Of a stretch of DNA of 64,000 nt, positions 7,707-15,268 are shown piece after piece. The stretch spans positions 496,001 through 560,000 of the forward strand of contig NZ_CP063203.1 in the NCBI RefSeq assembly GCF_019904255.1. The letters run 5' to 3'. Both the position numbers and the translations under genes were made by a program. The stretch is from Marixanthomonas sp. SCSIO 43207. GTDB taxonomy: Bacteria > Bacteroidota > Bacteroidia > Flavobacteriales > Flavobacteriaceae. Every line of letters begins with the position of its first letter. Within the stretch, counting starts at the first letter, position 1. The notes beneath the pieces were generated by a model that had not been told where the DNA came from, made no database searches, and saw only the letters and a list, made by a program, of their open reading frames with translations.

Positions 7707-9254
7707 TTATTGAGCCGGAGCGTTGTTTGCCAATGTTATAGTTGCATAGTTACCAATTTCAACTTTAGGAAGAGTTGCATTGTACTTAGCATTAATAGCA
7801 CTGATAATAACATTTGTTGTATATGCATAACCTCGTGGTGTAGGGTGCACACCATCTAAAGAAAATGCTCCTCCTGTTGCAAATGCCGAAGTTAATACCC
7901 CTCCATTATAAACTACTCCTTCTTCTGCTACTCTTTTAAGTGCAGCACGTGCATCTACAAAAGCTAAATCATTAGCACTTGCAAGAGCTTGAATTGTCGC
8001 ATTATATGATGCAGACGCAGTTGATACACGAGCTTGTTCTTGTGTTGTTAGCACAAACTCATCACCTAACGGAATTGAAACACCAATAATGTTTGTTGGA
8101 ACATCTGGATTAGGTGTTGTTCCAATCACCGATGAAGCAGGAAGTACAATTAAATCATTAGCTTTTACTTGCCTTAATTGTCCTAAAAGTTCTGCTGTAG
8201 GAGCTGGAATCCCTTGACCAATTAATACTTGAGTAATATCTGTTAAATCGTCATCTGTCATAATAGGAAAGTTTTGCCCAGCAGAAAAACTAACGGCTCT
8301 CATATCTGCTTCTTCTTGAGATATAAAACCTGCAGCCACTAATCCTGGTAAAACTTGGGTATTATATAAAGCGAATTGTGCATTTAATTGAGCAGCAGTA
8401 GCAGCGTCAAGCGGCACAACCTGTGTAGGAACTGTAGTAAAATAAGGAATTGACGTAACATCTGGAATGTTGATTAATACACCTCCTGAAGCACTTCCAG
8501 CCAAAGCTTGTACTTCTTGACTATACACAGACGCAAATACATTTGGATCTGTAATATCATTTGGACCATACGTTGAAGGGTCAATATTTCCGGTTTGATC
8601 TACTCCTACTCCACCTGATGTAGCATATGATAAAATATCATTGTTCCCTATCCATAATGAAAAGAAAGTAGGATTTTGAGATGCTGCATCATTAATAATA
8701 GTAGCATTAGCACTTGTTGCAATACGTGCGTAATATGGATTTGCTGTCCCGGTTGGAACACCACCTACGTTACCATACCCTGGTGCGACTAAGTGAAAAC
8801 TTTTGGCTCCCGGTACACCCATATTATTGAAAGGTCCGGTTGGTCCATTGGTTACTTCCGTTGTTGGGCTTCCTTGCAAACGTACTGGAGCACTATTGCC
8901 ATTAGCATCTACAGAGAGGACCAAACGGTTATCTGTAATTTGTTGTCCATTTAACAATAAACCTCCAAGGTTATCATTCATTAATGGTTGTGTAAAGTCT
9001 CCACCTCCGGCAAACTCAAATTGTCCTGCCAAAATATTTGGGAATGAACTTTGCTGCCCTGTAATATACAAAGCACCGTCTGCAAATCCGGCGGTTAGGG
9101 AGTTACCAACTGCAACATAATTTGAAAAGTTGGTACTTCCGCTATCATAAACCCCATCTTCATTTACTGGGTTTTCAAATTCTGGTTCACAACTTACAAA
9201 GCCAATTGCTAGTAAGCCTAAACATATATATAAAGTTTTTTTCATTGTTTTCAA
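7707..9254 (-). CDS. SGNH/GDSL-type esterase lipoprotein
   Basis: A 515-residue lipoprotein. The signal ends at the lipobox AIGFVSC (Cys22); an alternative start three codons in (9245) would keep the same signal. Block I of the SGNH hydrolases is GNSLTAG, with the nucleophile Ser52. WIGNNDIL supplies the Gly/Asn oxyanion block, and DGVHPTPRGYA near the C-terminus supplies the Asp and His. It should therefore be a surface or periplasmic lipase or carbohydrate esterase. It follows the FadL-like porin gene after only 9 bases, which suggests that it releases fatty acids or other hydrophobic products which the porin imports; that link is inference. The length is larger than simple GDSL enzymes, with inserts between the blocks. 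Confidence 0.85.
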   Translation of the reverse strand: MKTMKKTLYICLGLLAIGFVSCEPEFENPVNEDGVYDSGSTNFSNYVAVGNSLTAGFADGALYITGQQSSFPNILAGQFEFAGGGDFTQPLMNDNLGGLLLNGQQITDNRLVLSVDANGNSAPVRLQGSPTTEVTNGPTGPFNNMGVPGAKSFHLVAPGYGNVGGVPTGTANPYYARIATSANATIINDAASQNPTFFSLWIGNNDILSYATSGGVGVDQTGNIDPSTYGPNDITDPNVFASVYSQEVQALAGSASGGVLINIPDVTSIPYFTTVPTQVVPLDAATAAQLNAQFALYNTQVLPGLVAAGFISQEEADMRAVSFSAGQNFPIMTDDDLTDITQVLIGQGIPAPTAELLGQLRQVKANDLIVLPASSVIGTTPNPDVPTNIIGVSIPLGDEFVLTTQEQARVSTASASYNATIQALASANDLAFVDARAALKRVAEEGVVYNGGVLTSAFATGGAFSLDGVHPTPRGYAYTTNVIISAINAKYNATLPKVEIGNYATITLANNAPAQ

Positions 9255-9263
9255 TTTTTCAAA

Positions 9264-10514
9264 TTACAGTTTATACGATACTCCTAGACCTGGTACAAAT
9301 GCATTAGATTTATACGTACCTCTAAATGGTGCTTGCACTCCTTGATCAAAGTAAAAGTCATATGACGCATCTACTTCATTAAAATGTAAATAAAGGAATG
9401 ATGCATCTATCTGAAAGTGTTCTCCAACATTTACAGTTAATCCTGCAGTGTAACCATTACTATCATTTCTAGGTGTTTCAGGAGCAAAATATCCATCTCT
9501 TACCGGAGTCTCATCAAAATAATACCCTGCACGTAAAGTAAACATGTCGGTTACTTCATACTGCAACCCAAATCTATATGTTGAAGCATTTTTGTAGTTT
9601 CTTAAGTTTTCTGAATCTGGTACTTGCGGATTTGCAAAGTCAATACTTAATGATTCATACACATCCCAATAAGCTCTGTTAAAATCAAAAGCGAAGGTCC
9701 ATTTATCACAAAACTCATAACTTAAACCTACAGTTAATTCAGCAGGCATTGGTAAAGAAGCGTCAAAATTAGTGTCTGTAAATGGTGTTAATGGTGAATT
9801 AGGAACGTTTTGAAAGTCTGCGTCACCATTTTCTGCTTCAAGTATAATTTCAGAACGGTAATTTGCACCTATTCTTAAGTTATCTGTTGGATTAAACATA
9901 AATCCTGCAGTCCATCCCCAATTGGTAACCCCAGAAGCATCAATAGTTACTTCAGAACGGTTTCCGTCTAGGTCTGTAAGAGATCTAGAAAGGTTTCTGT
10001 TAAAGTTTACAGATCCTGTTACATAGATAGGACCACCACCTACACTAAATTTATCATTAACTTTTAATGAAACACTACCTTGAATAAAGATAGCTTGTAA
10101 GTCAATATTGTTTACTAAGTGAGATCCTGCCCAATCATCTTCATACTCAACTGTACTACCATATGGTGTATAAACACCAAGACCAAAGGCTAACCAGTCT
10201 GTAGCTTGATATGAAGCGTACAAATATAAAGGTGTACTTACAGGGCTGTCTGTTTCAGCGTAGGTTCCAAAAGTTTCATTTTGATACGCTACACTAGAAA
10301 AAACACCGCTCACACCAGCAGAAACACTTATTTTGTTTTCTAAATATACTAGTCCTGCAGGGTTAAAAAACACACTTTCTGCGCTGTTAACAACAGCAAC
10401 GCCCGTATGTCCCATAGCAAGTGCTTTGTTACCTTGTAAGCTCACACGATATCCGCCAGCATACGTTACTGCCGTAGCAAGTGCAAATACGGCAAGTAGT
10501 AGAATTTTCTTCAT
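9264..10514 (-). CDS. FadL/OmpP1-family outer-membrane transporter
   Basis: A 416-residue outer-membrane beta-barrel with a Sec signal (MKKILLLAVFALATAVTYAGG). The segment GYRVSLQGNKALAMGHTGVAVVNSAESVFFNPAGL is the N-terminal hatch signature of the FadL/TodX family, including the conserved NPAGL. The C-terminus ends in a typical barrel strand (FVPGLGVSYKL). The family takes up long-chain fatty acids and other hydrophobic compounds. It is the first gene of a pair with the GDSL lipoprotein and is preceded by an inverted repeat at 10581-10602 that could be its operator. Confidence 0.9.
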   Translation of the reverse strand: MKKILLLAVFALATAVTYAGGYRVSLQGNKALAMGHTGVAVVNSAESVFFNPAGLVYLENKISVSAGVSGVFSSVAYQNETFGTYAETDSPVSTPLYLYASYQATDWLAFGLGVYTPYGSTVEYEDDWAGSHLVNNIDLQAIFIQGSVSLKVNDKFSVGGGPIYVTGSVNFNRNLSRSLTDLDGNRSEVTIDASGVTNWGWTAGFMFNPTDNLRIGANYRSEIILEAENGDADFQNVPNSPLTPFTDTNFDASLPMPAELTVGLSYEFCDKWTFAFDFNRAYWDVYESLSIDFANPQVPDSENLRNYKNASTYRFGLQYEVTDMFTLRAGYYFDETPVRDGYFAPETPRNDSNGYTAGLTVNVGEHFQIDASFLYLHFNEVDASYDFYFDQGVQAPFRGTYKSNAFVPGLGVSYKL

Positions 10515-10580
10515 AATTGTTTGGAGTTAAATTAATGTATTGTTTCTATCTTAAATGCACAATTTATATAAATTTTATAA

Positions 10581-10602
10581 TTTATTATGCATACATAATA
10601 AA
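10581..10602. promoter_or_regulatory. 22-base inverted repeat upstream of the FadL-like gene
   Basis: TTTATTATG, CATA, CATAATAAA: nine-base arms that are perfect complements, four bases apart. It lies 67 bases upstream of the FadL-like ATG and 15 bases beyond the stop of the hydrolase gene. It has no GC clamp or T-tract, so a protein-binding site is more likely than a terminator. Confidence 0.4.
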
Positions 10603-10616
10603 AGTATATTACAATG

Positions 10617-11378
10617 TTATAAAAAATTCATAACATTTTGATAAAATTCTTCAGGATTTTCTGCGTGAAGCCAATGACCTGCATTTTTTACGGTTTTAAT
10701 TATCGCATTTGGAAAATGTTTATGTATTAACAACTCATCCATTTGCTGAATATACCCAGATTGATCACCTTTTAAAAATAATGTATCACCTTCAAACTTT
10801 GCTTCTGCATCAAGTGGCTTTCCTACTTCATCAATTTGTTTTGTTAATACCGGCAGATTCATTCGAAGGGCTAATTTTCCTTTTTCTATCCAATACAAGT
10901 TTTTCAATAAAAATTGACGAACACCCTTTTCTTTTACATAATTAGATAGTTTTTTATCTGCTTCTGAACGGCTTTCTATTTCAGAAAAATCTAAAGACGC
11001 TAGTCCTTTTAGTATATCTTGATGATGCTGAGGATATTCTTTGGGCGCAATATCTGCTACAAGTAATTTTGAAATCAAACCAGGGTACATGGTAGCACAT
11101 TGCATTGCAGTTTTCCCCCCCATTGAGTGACCTAATATAATAACAGCGCTTAAATCGTGTTCATCACAATAATCTTTAATGTCTTGAGCCATTACTTTAT
11201 AGTTATGCTCATCGTCATGAAAACTACGCCCGTGATTTCTTTGATCAATAAGATGAACTTGATAACCACTTTCGGCAAAACGATTACCAAGCGTTTTCCA
11301 ATTGTCACTCATCCCTAAAAAGCCGTGAAGAATTAAAAAAGGGGTTCCTTCACCAAAAATTTGTGAATGTACTATCAT
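10617..11378 (-). CDS. Alpha/beta-hydrolase (YbfF-like esterase)
   Basis: A 253-residue cytoplasmic hydrolase. It has the oxyanion segment LHGFLGMSDNW (17-27), the nucleophile elbow GHSMGG with Ser85, an Asp near 207 (KGDQSGY) and His in KNAGHWLHAENP near 235. DQRNHGRS (45-52) is typical of the YbfF/esterase group acting on short acyl esters. No signal peptide is present. It lies 1 base after pdxJ, and the tight linkage suggests co-transcription rather than a shared pathway. The physiological substrate cannot be read from the sequence. Confidence 0.87.
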   Translation of the reverse strand: MIVHSQIFGEGTPFLILHGFLGMSDNWKTLGNRFAESGYQVHLIDQRNHGRSFHDDEHNYKVMAQDIKDYCDEHDLSAVIILGHSMGGKTAMQCATMYPGLISKLLVADIAPKEYPQHHQDILKGLASLDFSEIESRSEADKKLSNYVKEKGVRQFLLKNLYWIEKGKLALRMNLPVLTKQIDEVGKPLDAEAKFEGDTLFLKGDQSGYIQQMDELLIHKHFPNAIIKTVKNAGHWLHAENPEEFYQNVMNFL

Positions 11379-11379
11379 G

Positions 11380-12093
11380 TTATTTCAGTTTTGTTAGGTA
11401 TTGTTGAATTACCGCATCAAGACCTTCATAAATTGCTTCGCAAATTAAAGCATGCCCAATAGAAACTTCTTGTAAATGCGGTACGTTTTCTTTAAAATAA
11501 CGAATATTTTTTAAAGATAGATCATGACCTGCGTTAATACCCAAATCAAGTTGATGCGCCAAATGAGCACAATCTACATACGGTTGTATTGCCGCTTTAT
11601 TATTTTTTACAAATCCTTCTGCAAAGGCTTCGGTGTATAACTCTATTCTATCTGTTCCTGTGTTTGCAGCACCTTCAATCATATCTAGGTTAGGATCTAC
11701 AAAGATTGAAGTTCTTATTCCGTTATTTTTAAATTCAGAAATCAACTCGGCTAGATAATCTTTGTGTTTTATAGTATCCCAACCTGCATTTGAGGTTATT
11801 GCATCTTCGGCATCTGGCACAAGAGTTACTTGGGTAGGTTTAACCTCTAATACCATATCAACAAACTTTTTTATGGGATTACCTTCAATATTATATTCTG
11901 TAGTTACAATTGGTTTTAAATCATACACATCGTCATAACGTATGTGACGTTGGTCTGGCCGTGGATGAATTGTGATACCTTGAGCTCCAAATTTTTGCAC
12001 ATCTTTTGCTACTTGCACCACGTTGGGCATATTTCCACCTCTTGCATTGCGCAGGGTCGCTATTTTGTTAATATTTACACTTAATTTTGTCAT
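11380..12093 (-). CDS. pdxJ: PdxJ, pyridoxine 5'-phosphate synthase
   Basis: A 237-residue TIM-barrel enzyme that condenses 1-deoxyxylulose 5-phosphate with 3-amino-2-oxopropyl phosphate to pyridoxine 5'-phosphate, the last ring-forming step of the DXP-dependent vitamin B6 pathway. Conserved segments are [17 protein letters not shown] at the N-terminus, [12 protein letters not shown] near 40, TLVPD near 95, ELYTEAFA near 152 and [12 protein letters not shown] near 193. The length is normal. It is the first gene before the alpha/beta-hydrolase; a minus-strand promoter element lies at 12113-12120. Confidence 0.96.
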   Translation of the reverse strand: MTKLSVNINKIATLRNARGGNMPNVVQVAKDVQKFGAQGITIHPRPDQRHIRYDDVYDLKPIVTTEYNIEGNPIKKFVDMVLEVKPTQVTLVPDAEDAITSNAGWDTIKHKDYLAELISEFKNNGIRTSIFVDPNLDMIEGAANTGTDRIELYTEAFAEGFVKNNKAAIQPYVDCAHLAHQLDLGINAGHDLSLKNIRYFKENVPHLQEVSIGHALICEAIYEGLDAVIQQYLTKLK

Positions 12094-12112
12094 ATTTTTA
12101 ATTTATGATTAA

Positions 12113-12120
12113 CAAAAATA
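12113..12120 (-). promoter_or_regulatory. Promoter -7 element for pdxJ
   Basis: TATTTTTG on the minus strand fits TAnnTTTG exactly and lies about 20 bases before the pdxJ ATG. I see no TTG at the expected -33 distance, so only half of the promoter is supported. Confidence 0.4.
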
Positions 12121-12180
12121 CAAAGGTTCTACAGGCTTTTCCATTTATATTTTAAGTAATTTGCATAAAAAGAATTTGTT

Positions 12181-12837
12181 TTGGATACTTTAAATTACAT
12201 ACTGAATGATGTTTCTCCTTTTGCAATTTCTTCGACCATAAAAGATTTACAAAAGGCGTTTAATAATTTGACCTATTCTCATCTTCCGGTTAAGAATGAT
12301 GGTATATATATAGGTTGTGTCTCAGAAACAGACGTACACTGTTTTGATTCTGATAAAAAACTTAATGATTATCAATACGCACTAGAAGGATTTTTTGTTC
12401 GGAAAGACACAAACTGGCTTGATATCCTTGAAGCATTTGCACTTCACAACAGCAACATTATGCCTATTCTTGATAACGACAACACCTATCTTGGTTATTA
12501 TGAGCTTGGTGATATTATGAGCTTATTTAACAATACGCCATTTTTAAATGAATCTGGTGCCATCATTGTTATTGAAAAAGGTCTTAATGACTATTCGTTC
12601 AGTGAAATTTGTCAAATTGTTGAAAGTAATGGTACTCGAATTTTTGGTGTATTTGTTTCAAAAATTGAAGGTGACAAAATGCAAGCTACTATAAAAATTG
12701 GCCATACCGGAATGAATGCAATAGTTCAAACCTTTAGAAGATACAACTACACTGTACTTAGCAAACACGAAGAAGACAAGTATCTTGAAGATTTAAAACA
12801 ACGTTCAGATTATTTAGACAAATATTTAAATATGTAA
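12181..12837 (+). CDS. CBS-domain protein
   Basis: A 218-residue soluble protein. The only usable start is TTG at 12181: an in-frame TAA at 12166-12168 lies just upstream, and the first residues MDTLNYILNDVSPFAISSTIKDLQKAF match the usual N-terminus. Two CBS motifs cover about 1-125 (LTYSHLPVKNDG and NSNIMPILDNDNTYLGYYEL). The C-terminal 90 residues (IIVIEKGLNDYSFSEICQIVE and following) look ACT-like. Such proteins usually bind adenine nucleotides. It ends 3 bases before NAD kinase, so the two are surely co-transcribed and a role in sensing nucleotide state is plausible. Confidence 0.82.
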   Translation: MDTLNYILNDVSPFAISSTIKDLQKAFNNLTYSHLPVKNDGIYIGCVSETDVHCFDSDKKLNDYQYALEGFFVRKDTNWLDILEAFALHNSNIMPILDNDNTYLGYYELGDIMSLFNNTPFLNESGAIIVIEKGLNDYSFSEICQIVESNGTRIFGVFVSKIEGDKMQATIKIGHTGMNAIVQTFRRYNYTVLSKHEEDKYLEDLKQRSDYLDKYLNM

Positions 12838-12840
12838 CCC

Positions 12841-13728
12841 ATGAAAATAGGCATTTACGGTCAATTTTATCATAAAAATTCTGAAACCTATATTCAGCTC
12901 ATTCTTGATGCACTAAAAAATAAAAATGTAAGCGTTTTTATAGAAGAAAATTTTCTGGACATTATCAATATGAATAATGAAATCACTAGAAATTTTTCAA
13001 ATTTTGAAACCTTCACCGAACTAGACAGCAGCTACGACCTTTTTTTTAGCATAGGCGGTGACGGTACAATTTTAAAATCTATAACGTTTGTTAAAGATCT
13101 AGACATTCCTATTGTTGGTATTAACACAGGTCGTTTAGGTTTTTTGGCAACAATTCAAAAAGAAGAAATCACCCAAAGCCTTTCAAAAATCCTTGATGGG
13201 GATTATTTAATTTCTGAAAGAAGCTTACTCACCGTATCTACCACTCCCGAAAATACTGAAATAAAACCCTCTTTAAATTTTGCTTTAAATGAAATAGCTG
13301 TTAATCGTAAAAACACTACCTCTATGATAAAAGTAGAGACCAATGTTAATGGCAAACATTTAACTTCCTATTGGTCTGACGGATTAATTGTTGCTACTCC
13401 TACCGGCTCTACCGGTTATTCATTGAGTTGTGGAGGACCTGTAATTGAGCCTAGTGCAAAAAATATTGTCATTACGCCTATTGCTCCTCACAACCTCAAT
13501 GCCAGACCTTTGGTTCTTCCAGACAACAACAAACTAACTTTAAAAGTTTCAGGAAGAGAAAAATCATATTTAGTTTCGTTAGACTCCCGTATTGCTACAC
13601 TTGAAAACAACACAACCATTCACATAAGTAAAGCTTCATTTTCAATCAAACTAGTTCAACTTGCAGAAGATAGCTTTATTAAAACCCTCCGAAAAAAATT
13701 ATTATGGGGTGAAGACAAACGTAACTAG
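12841..13728 (+). CDS. nadK: NAD kinase
   Basis: A 295-residue enzyme that phosphorylates NAD to NADP. The signature GGDGT is at 72-76, followed by NTGRLGF (95-101), the NAD-binding segment TPTGSTGYSLSCGGPVI and the late DSR motif. The length is normal. It follows the CBS gene after 3 bases. An imperfect hairpin (13770-13794) lies about 40 bases after the stop and overlaps the promoter region of the next gene. Confidence 0.95.
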   Translation: MKIGIYGQFYHKNSETYIQLILDALKNKNVSVFIEENFLDIINMNNEITRNFSNFETFTELDSSYDLFFSIGGDGTILKSITFVKDLDIPIVGINTGRLGFLATIQKEEITQSLSKILDGDYLISERSLLTVSTTPENTEIKPSLNFALNEIAVNRKNTTSMIKVETNVNGKHLTSYWSDGLIVATPTGSTGYSLSCGGPVIEPSAKNIVITPIAPHNLNARPLVLPDNNKLTLKVSGREKSYLVSLDSRIATLENNTTIHISKASFSIKLVQLAEDSFIKTLRKKLLWGEDKRN

Positions 13729-13769
13729 ACAATAAAAAGCAGTAAAACATGTTAACTTTCACAGAGTAA

Positions 13770-13794
13770 TTCGCTTCTATAGTTATAAAGCGAA
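13770..13794 (+). terminator. Weak hairpin after nadK
   Basis: TTCGCTT and AAGCGAA form a seven-base perfect stem around an 11-base AT loop, followed by GTTTATTATATTT. The stem is short and the U-tract broken. It could be a weak terminator or an operator, because the -7 element of the next gene begins 10 bases further on. Confidence 0.35.
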
Positions 13795-13803
13795 GTTTAT
13801 TAT

Positions 13804-13811
13804 TATATTTG
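13804..13811 (+). promoter_or_regulatory. Promoter -7 element for the envelope cluster
   Basis: TATATTTG fits TAnnTTTG exactly and ends 16 bases before the ATG of the DUF6089 gene. No TTG is visible at the -33 distance. It probably drives the DUF6089-uppS-bamA-ompH run. Confidence 0.45.
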
Positions 13812-13827
13812 CAAACTTTTAAGGTAT

Positions 13828-14523
13828 ATGAAATACATCGCGACCGTATTTTTAGTAGTAACAAGCACATTTTTAGTACATTCGCAAACCTATGAGGTTG
13901 GCGGTATGATAGGTGGTGCAAATTACATAGGTGATGTAGGACGCACCAACTATATAGCCCCAAATACTATGGCTTTTGGTGGAATTTTTAAATGGAACAG
14001 AAGTCCTAGACATTCCTTTAGAGCTTCAGTTTTGATAGCCAATATTGAAGGAGATGACCTTAACTCAAACCAAGAAAGACGTCAACAAAGAGGTTTATCT
14101 TTTTCAAATACTATAAATGAAATATCATTAGGTATGGAGTTTACTTTTTGGGATTTTAGCATGTACAGCGGCAAACCAGCAGGTGCTCCTTATTTATATA
14201 CCGGGCTCACCTATTTTTGGTACGATGCACTGTACAAAAGGCCTGAAGACAATTTAATTGTAAAGTATGGTGGCGCATCAGATATTGCAATACCTATGGT
14301 TGTAGGTTACAAAACTAGCTTAGCAAATAGATTTGTATTAGGCTTTGAGATTGGCGCACGTTATACTTTTACAGATGACCTTGATGGCAGCAATCCCGTT
14401 AGAGATAAAGAAGAATTTGATATGTTAAAATTTGGGAACACAAACAGTGATGATTGGTATGTTTTTACTGGAATCACATTAACTGTAACCTTTGGCAGAA
14501 AACCTTGCTATTGTAATTTTTAA
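13828..14523 (+). CDS. DUF6089 outer-membrane protein
   Basis: A 231-residue secreted protein with a signal peptide ending near VHSQT. The mature part begins YEVGGMIGGANYIGDVG and alternates strands in a small beta-barrel pattern, ending with GITLTVTFGRKPCYCNF. This is the DUF6089 family, which typically sits directly before uppS and bamA in flavobacteria, so a role in outer-membrane assembly or structure is likely but unproven. The two Cys residues at the end (CYC) are worth noting in a mature envelope protein. The stop is 4 bases before the uppS ATG. Confidence 0.8.
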   Translation: MKYIATVFLVVTSTFLVHSQTYEVGGMIGGANYIGDVGRTNYIAPNTMAFGGIFKWNRSPRHSFRASVLIANIEGDDLNSNQERRQQRGLSFSNTINEISLGMEFTFWDFSMYSGKPAGAPYLYTGLTYFWYDALYKRPEDNLIVKYGGASDIAIPMVVGYKTSLANRFVLGFEIGARYTFTDDLDGSNPVRDKEEFDMLKFGNTNSDDWYVFTGITLTVTFGRKPCYCNF

Positions 14524-14527
14524 CACA

Positions 14528-15268
14528 ATGAGTGTAAAAGAGCAAATAGACACAAACAGACTTCCTAGACATCTAGCCGTTATTATGGACGGTAATGGTC
14601 GTTGGGCAAAACAAAAAGGATTGTTTAGAGGAATGGGACATGAAAATGGCACCAAAGCCGTACGAGAAATTGTAGAAGCTTGCGCAGAGCTCAACATACC
14701 TTTCTTAACACTATATGCTTTTTCTACTGAAAACTGGAATCGCCCCAAACTAGAGGTAGAACTATTAATGAAGCTTTTGGTTTCTTCATTAAAAAAAGAA
14801 ATAAAAACACTTCAAGACAACAACATAAAACTTAATGCTATTGGCAGTCTGGAAGCACTTCCCAAAAAAGCGCAGAAAGAATTAAACGACGTAATAGCAA
14901 AAACAAAAAACAACTCGAGAATGACCTTAACACTGGCGCTAAGCTACGGGTCTAGAGAAGAAATTACAAAAACTATTAAAGAGATTAGTCATAAAGTTAA
15001 AAATAACCTAATTTCGCCGGAAAATATTGATGAAACGGTTATAAATAATCATCTTTACACGCAAAATTTGCCAGATGTAGATTTATTAATACGTACCAGC
15101 GGTGAGCAACGTATTAGTAACTTTTTGCTTTGGCAAATAGCTTATGCCGAATTGTATTTTACAGATATACTTTGGCCAGATTACAGAAAAAACCATCTTT
15201 TTGAAGCAATATTAAATTATCAAAACAGAGAAAGAAGATTTGGAAAGACTAGTGAACAACTTAAATAA
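14528..15268 (+). CDS. uppS: UppS, undecaprenyl diphosphate synthase
   Basis: A 246-residue cis-prenyltransferase that makes the C55 lipid carrier for peptidoglycan and surface polysaccharide. The start at 14528 gives MSVKEQIDTNRLPRHLAVIMDGNGRW with the catalytic Asp21 in DGNGRW. The family signature RTSGEQRISNFLLWQIAYAEL and the final WPDYRK are present. A longer frame to 14492 overlaps the DUF6089 gene and is not needed. The end overlaps the start region of bamA. Confidence 0.96.
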   Translation: MSVKEQIDTNRLPRHLAVIMDGNGRWAKQKGLFRGMGHENGTKAVREIVEACAELNIPFLTLYAFSTENWNRPKLEVELLMKLLVSSLKKEIKTLQDNNIKLNAIGSLEALPKKAQKELNDVIAKTKNNSRMTLTLALSYGSREEITKTIKEISHKVKNNLISPENIDETVINNHLYTQNLPDVDLLIRTSGEQRISNFLLWQIAYAELYFTDILWPDYRKNHLFEAILNYQNRERRFGKTSEQLK

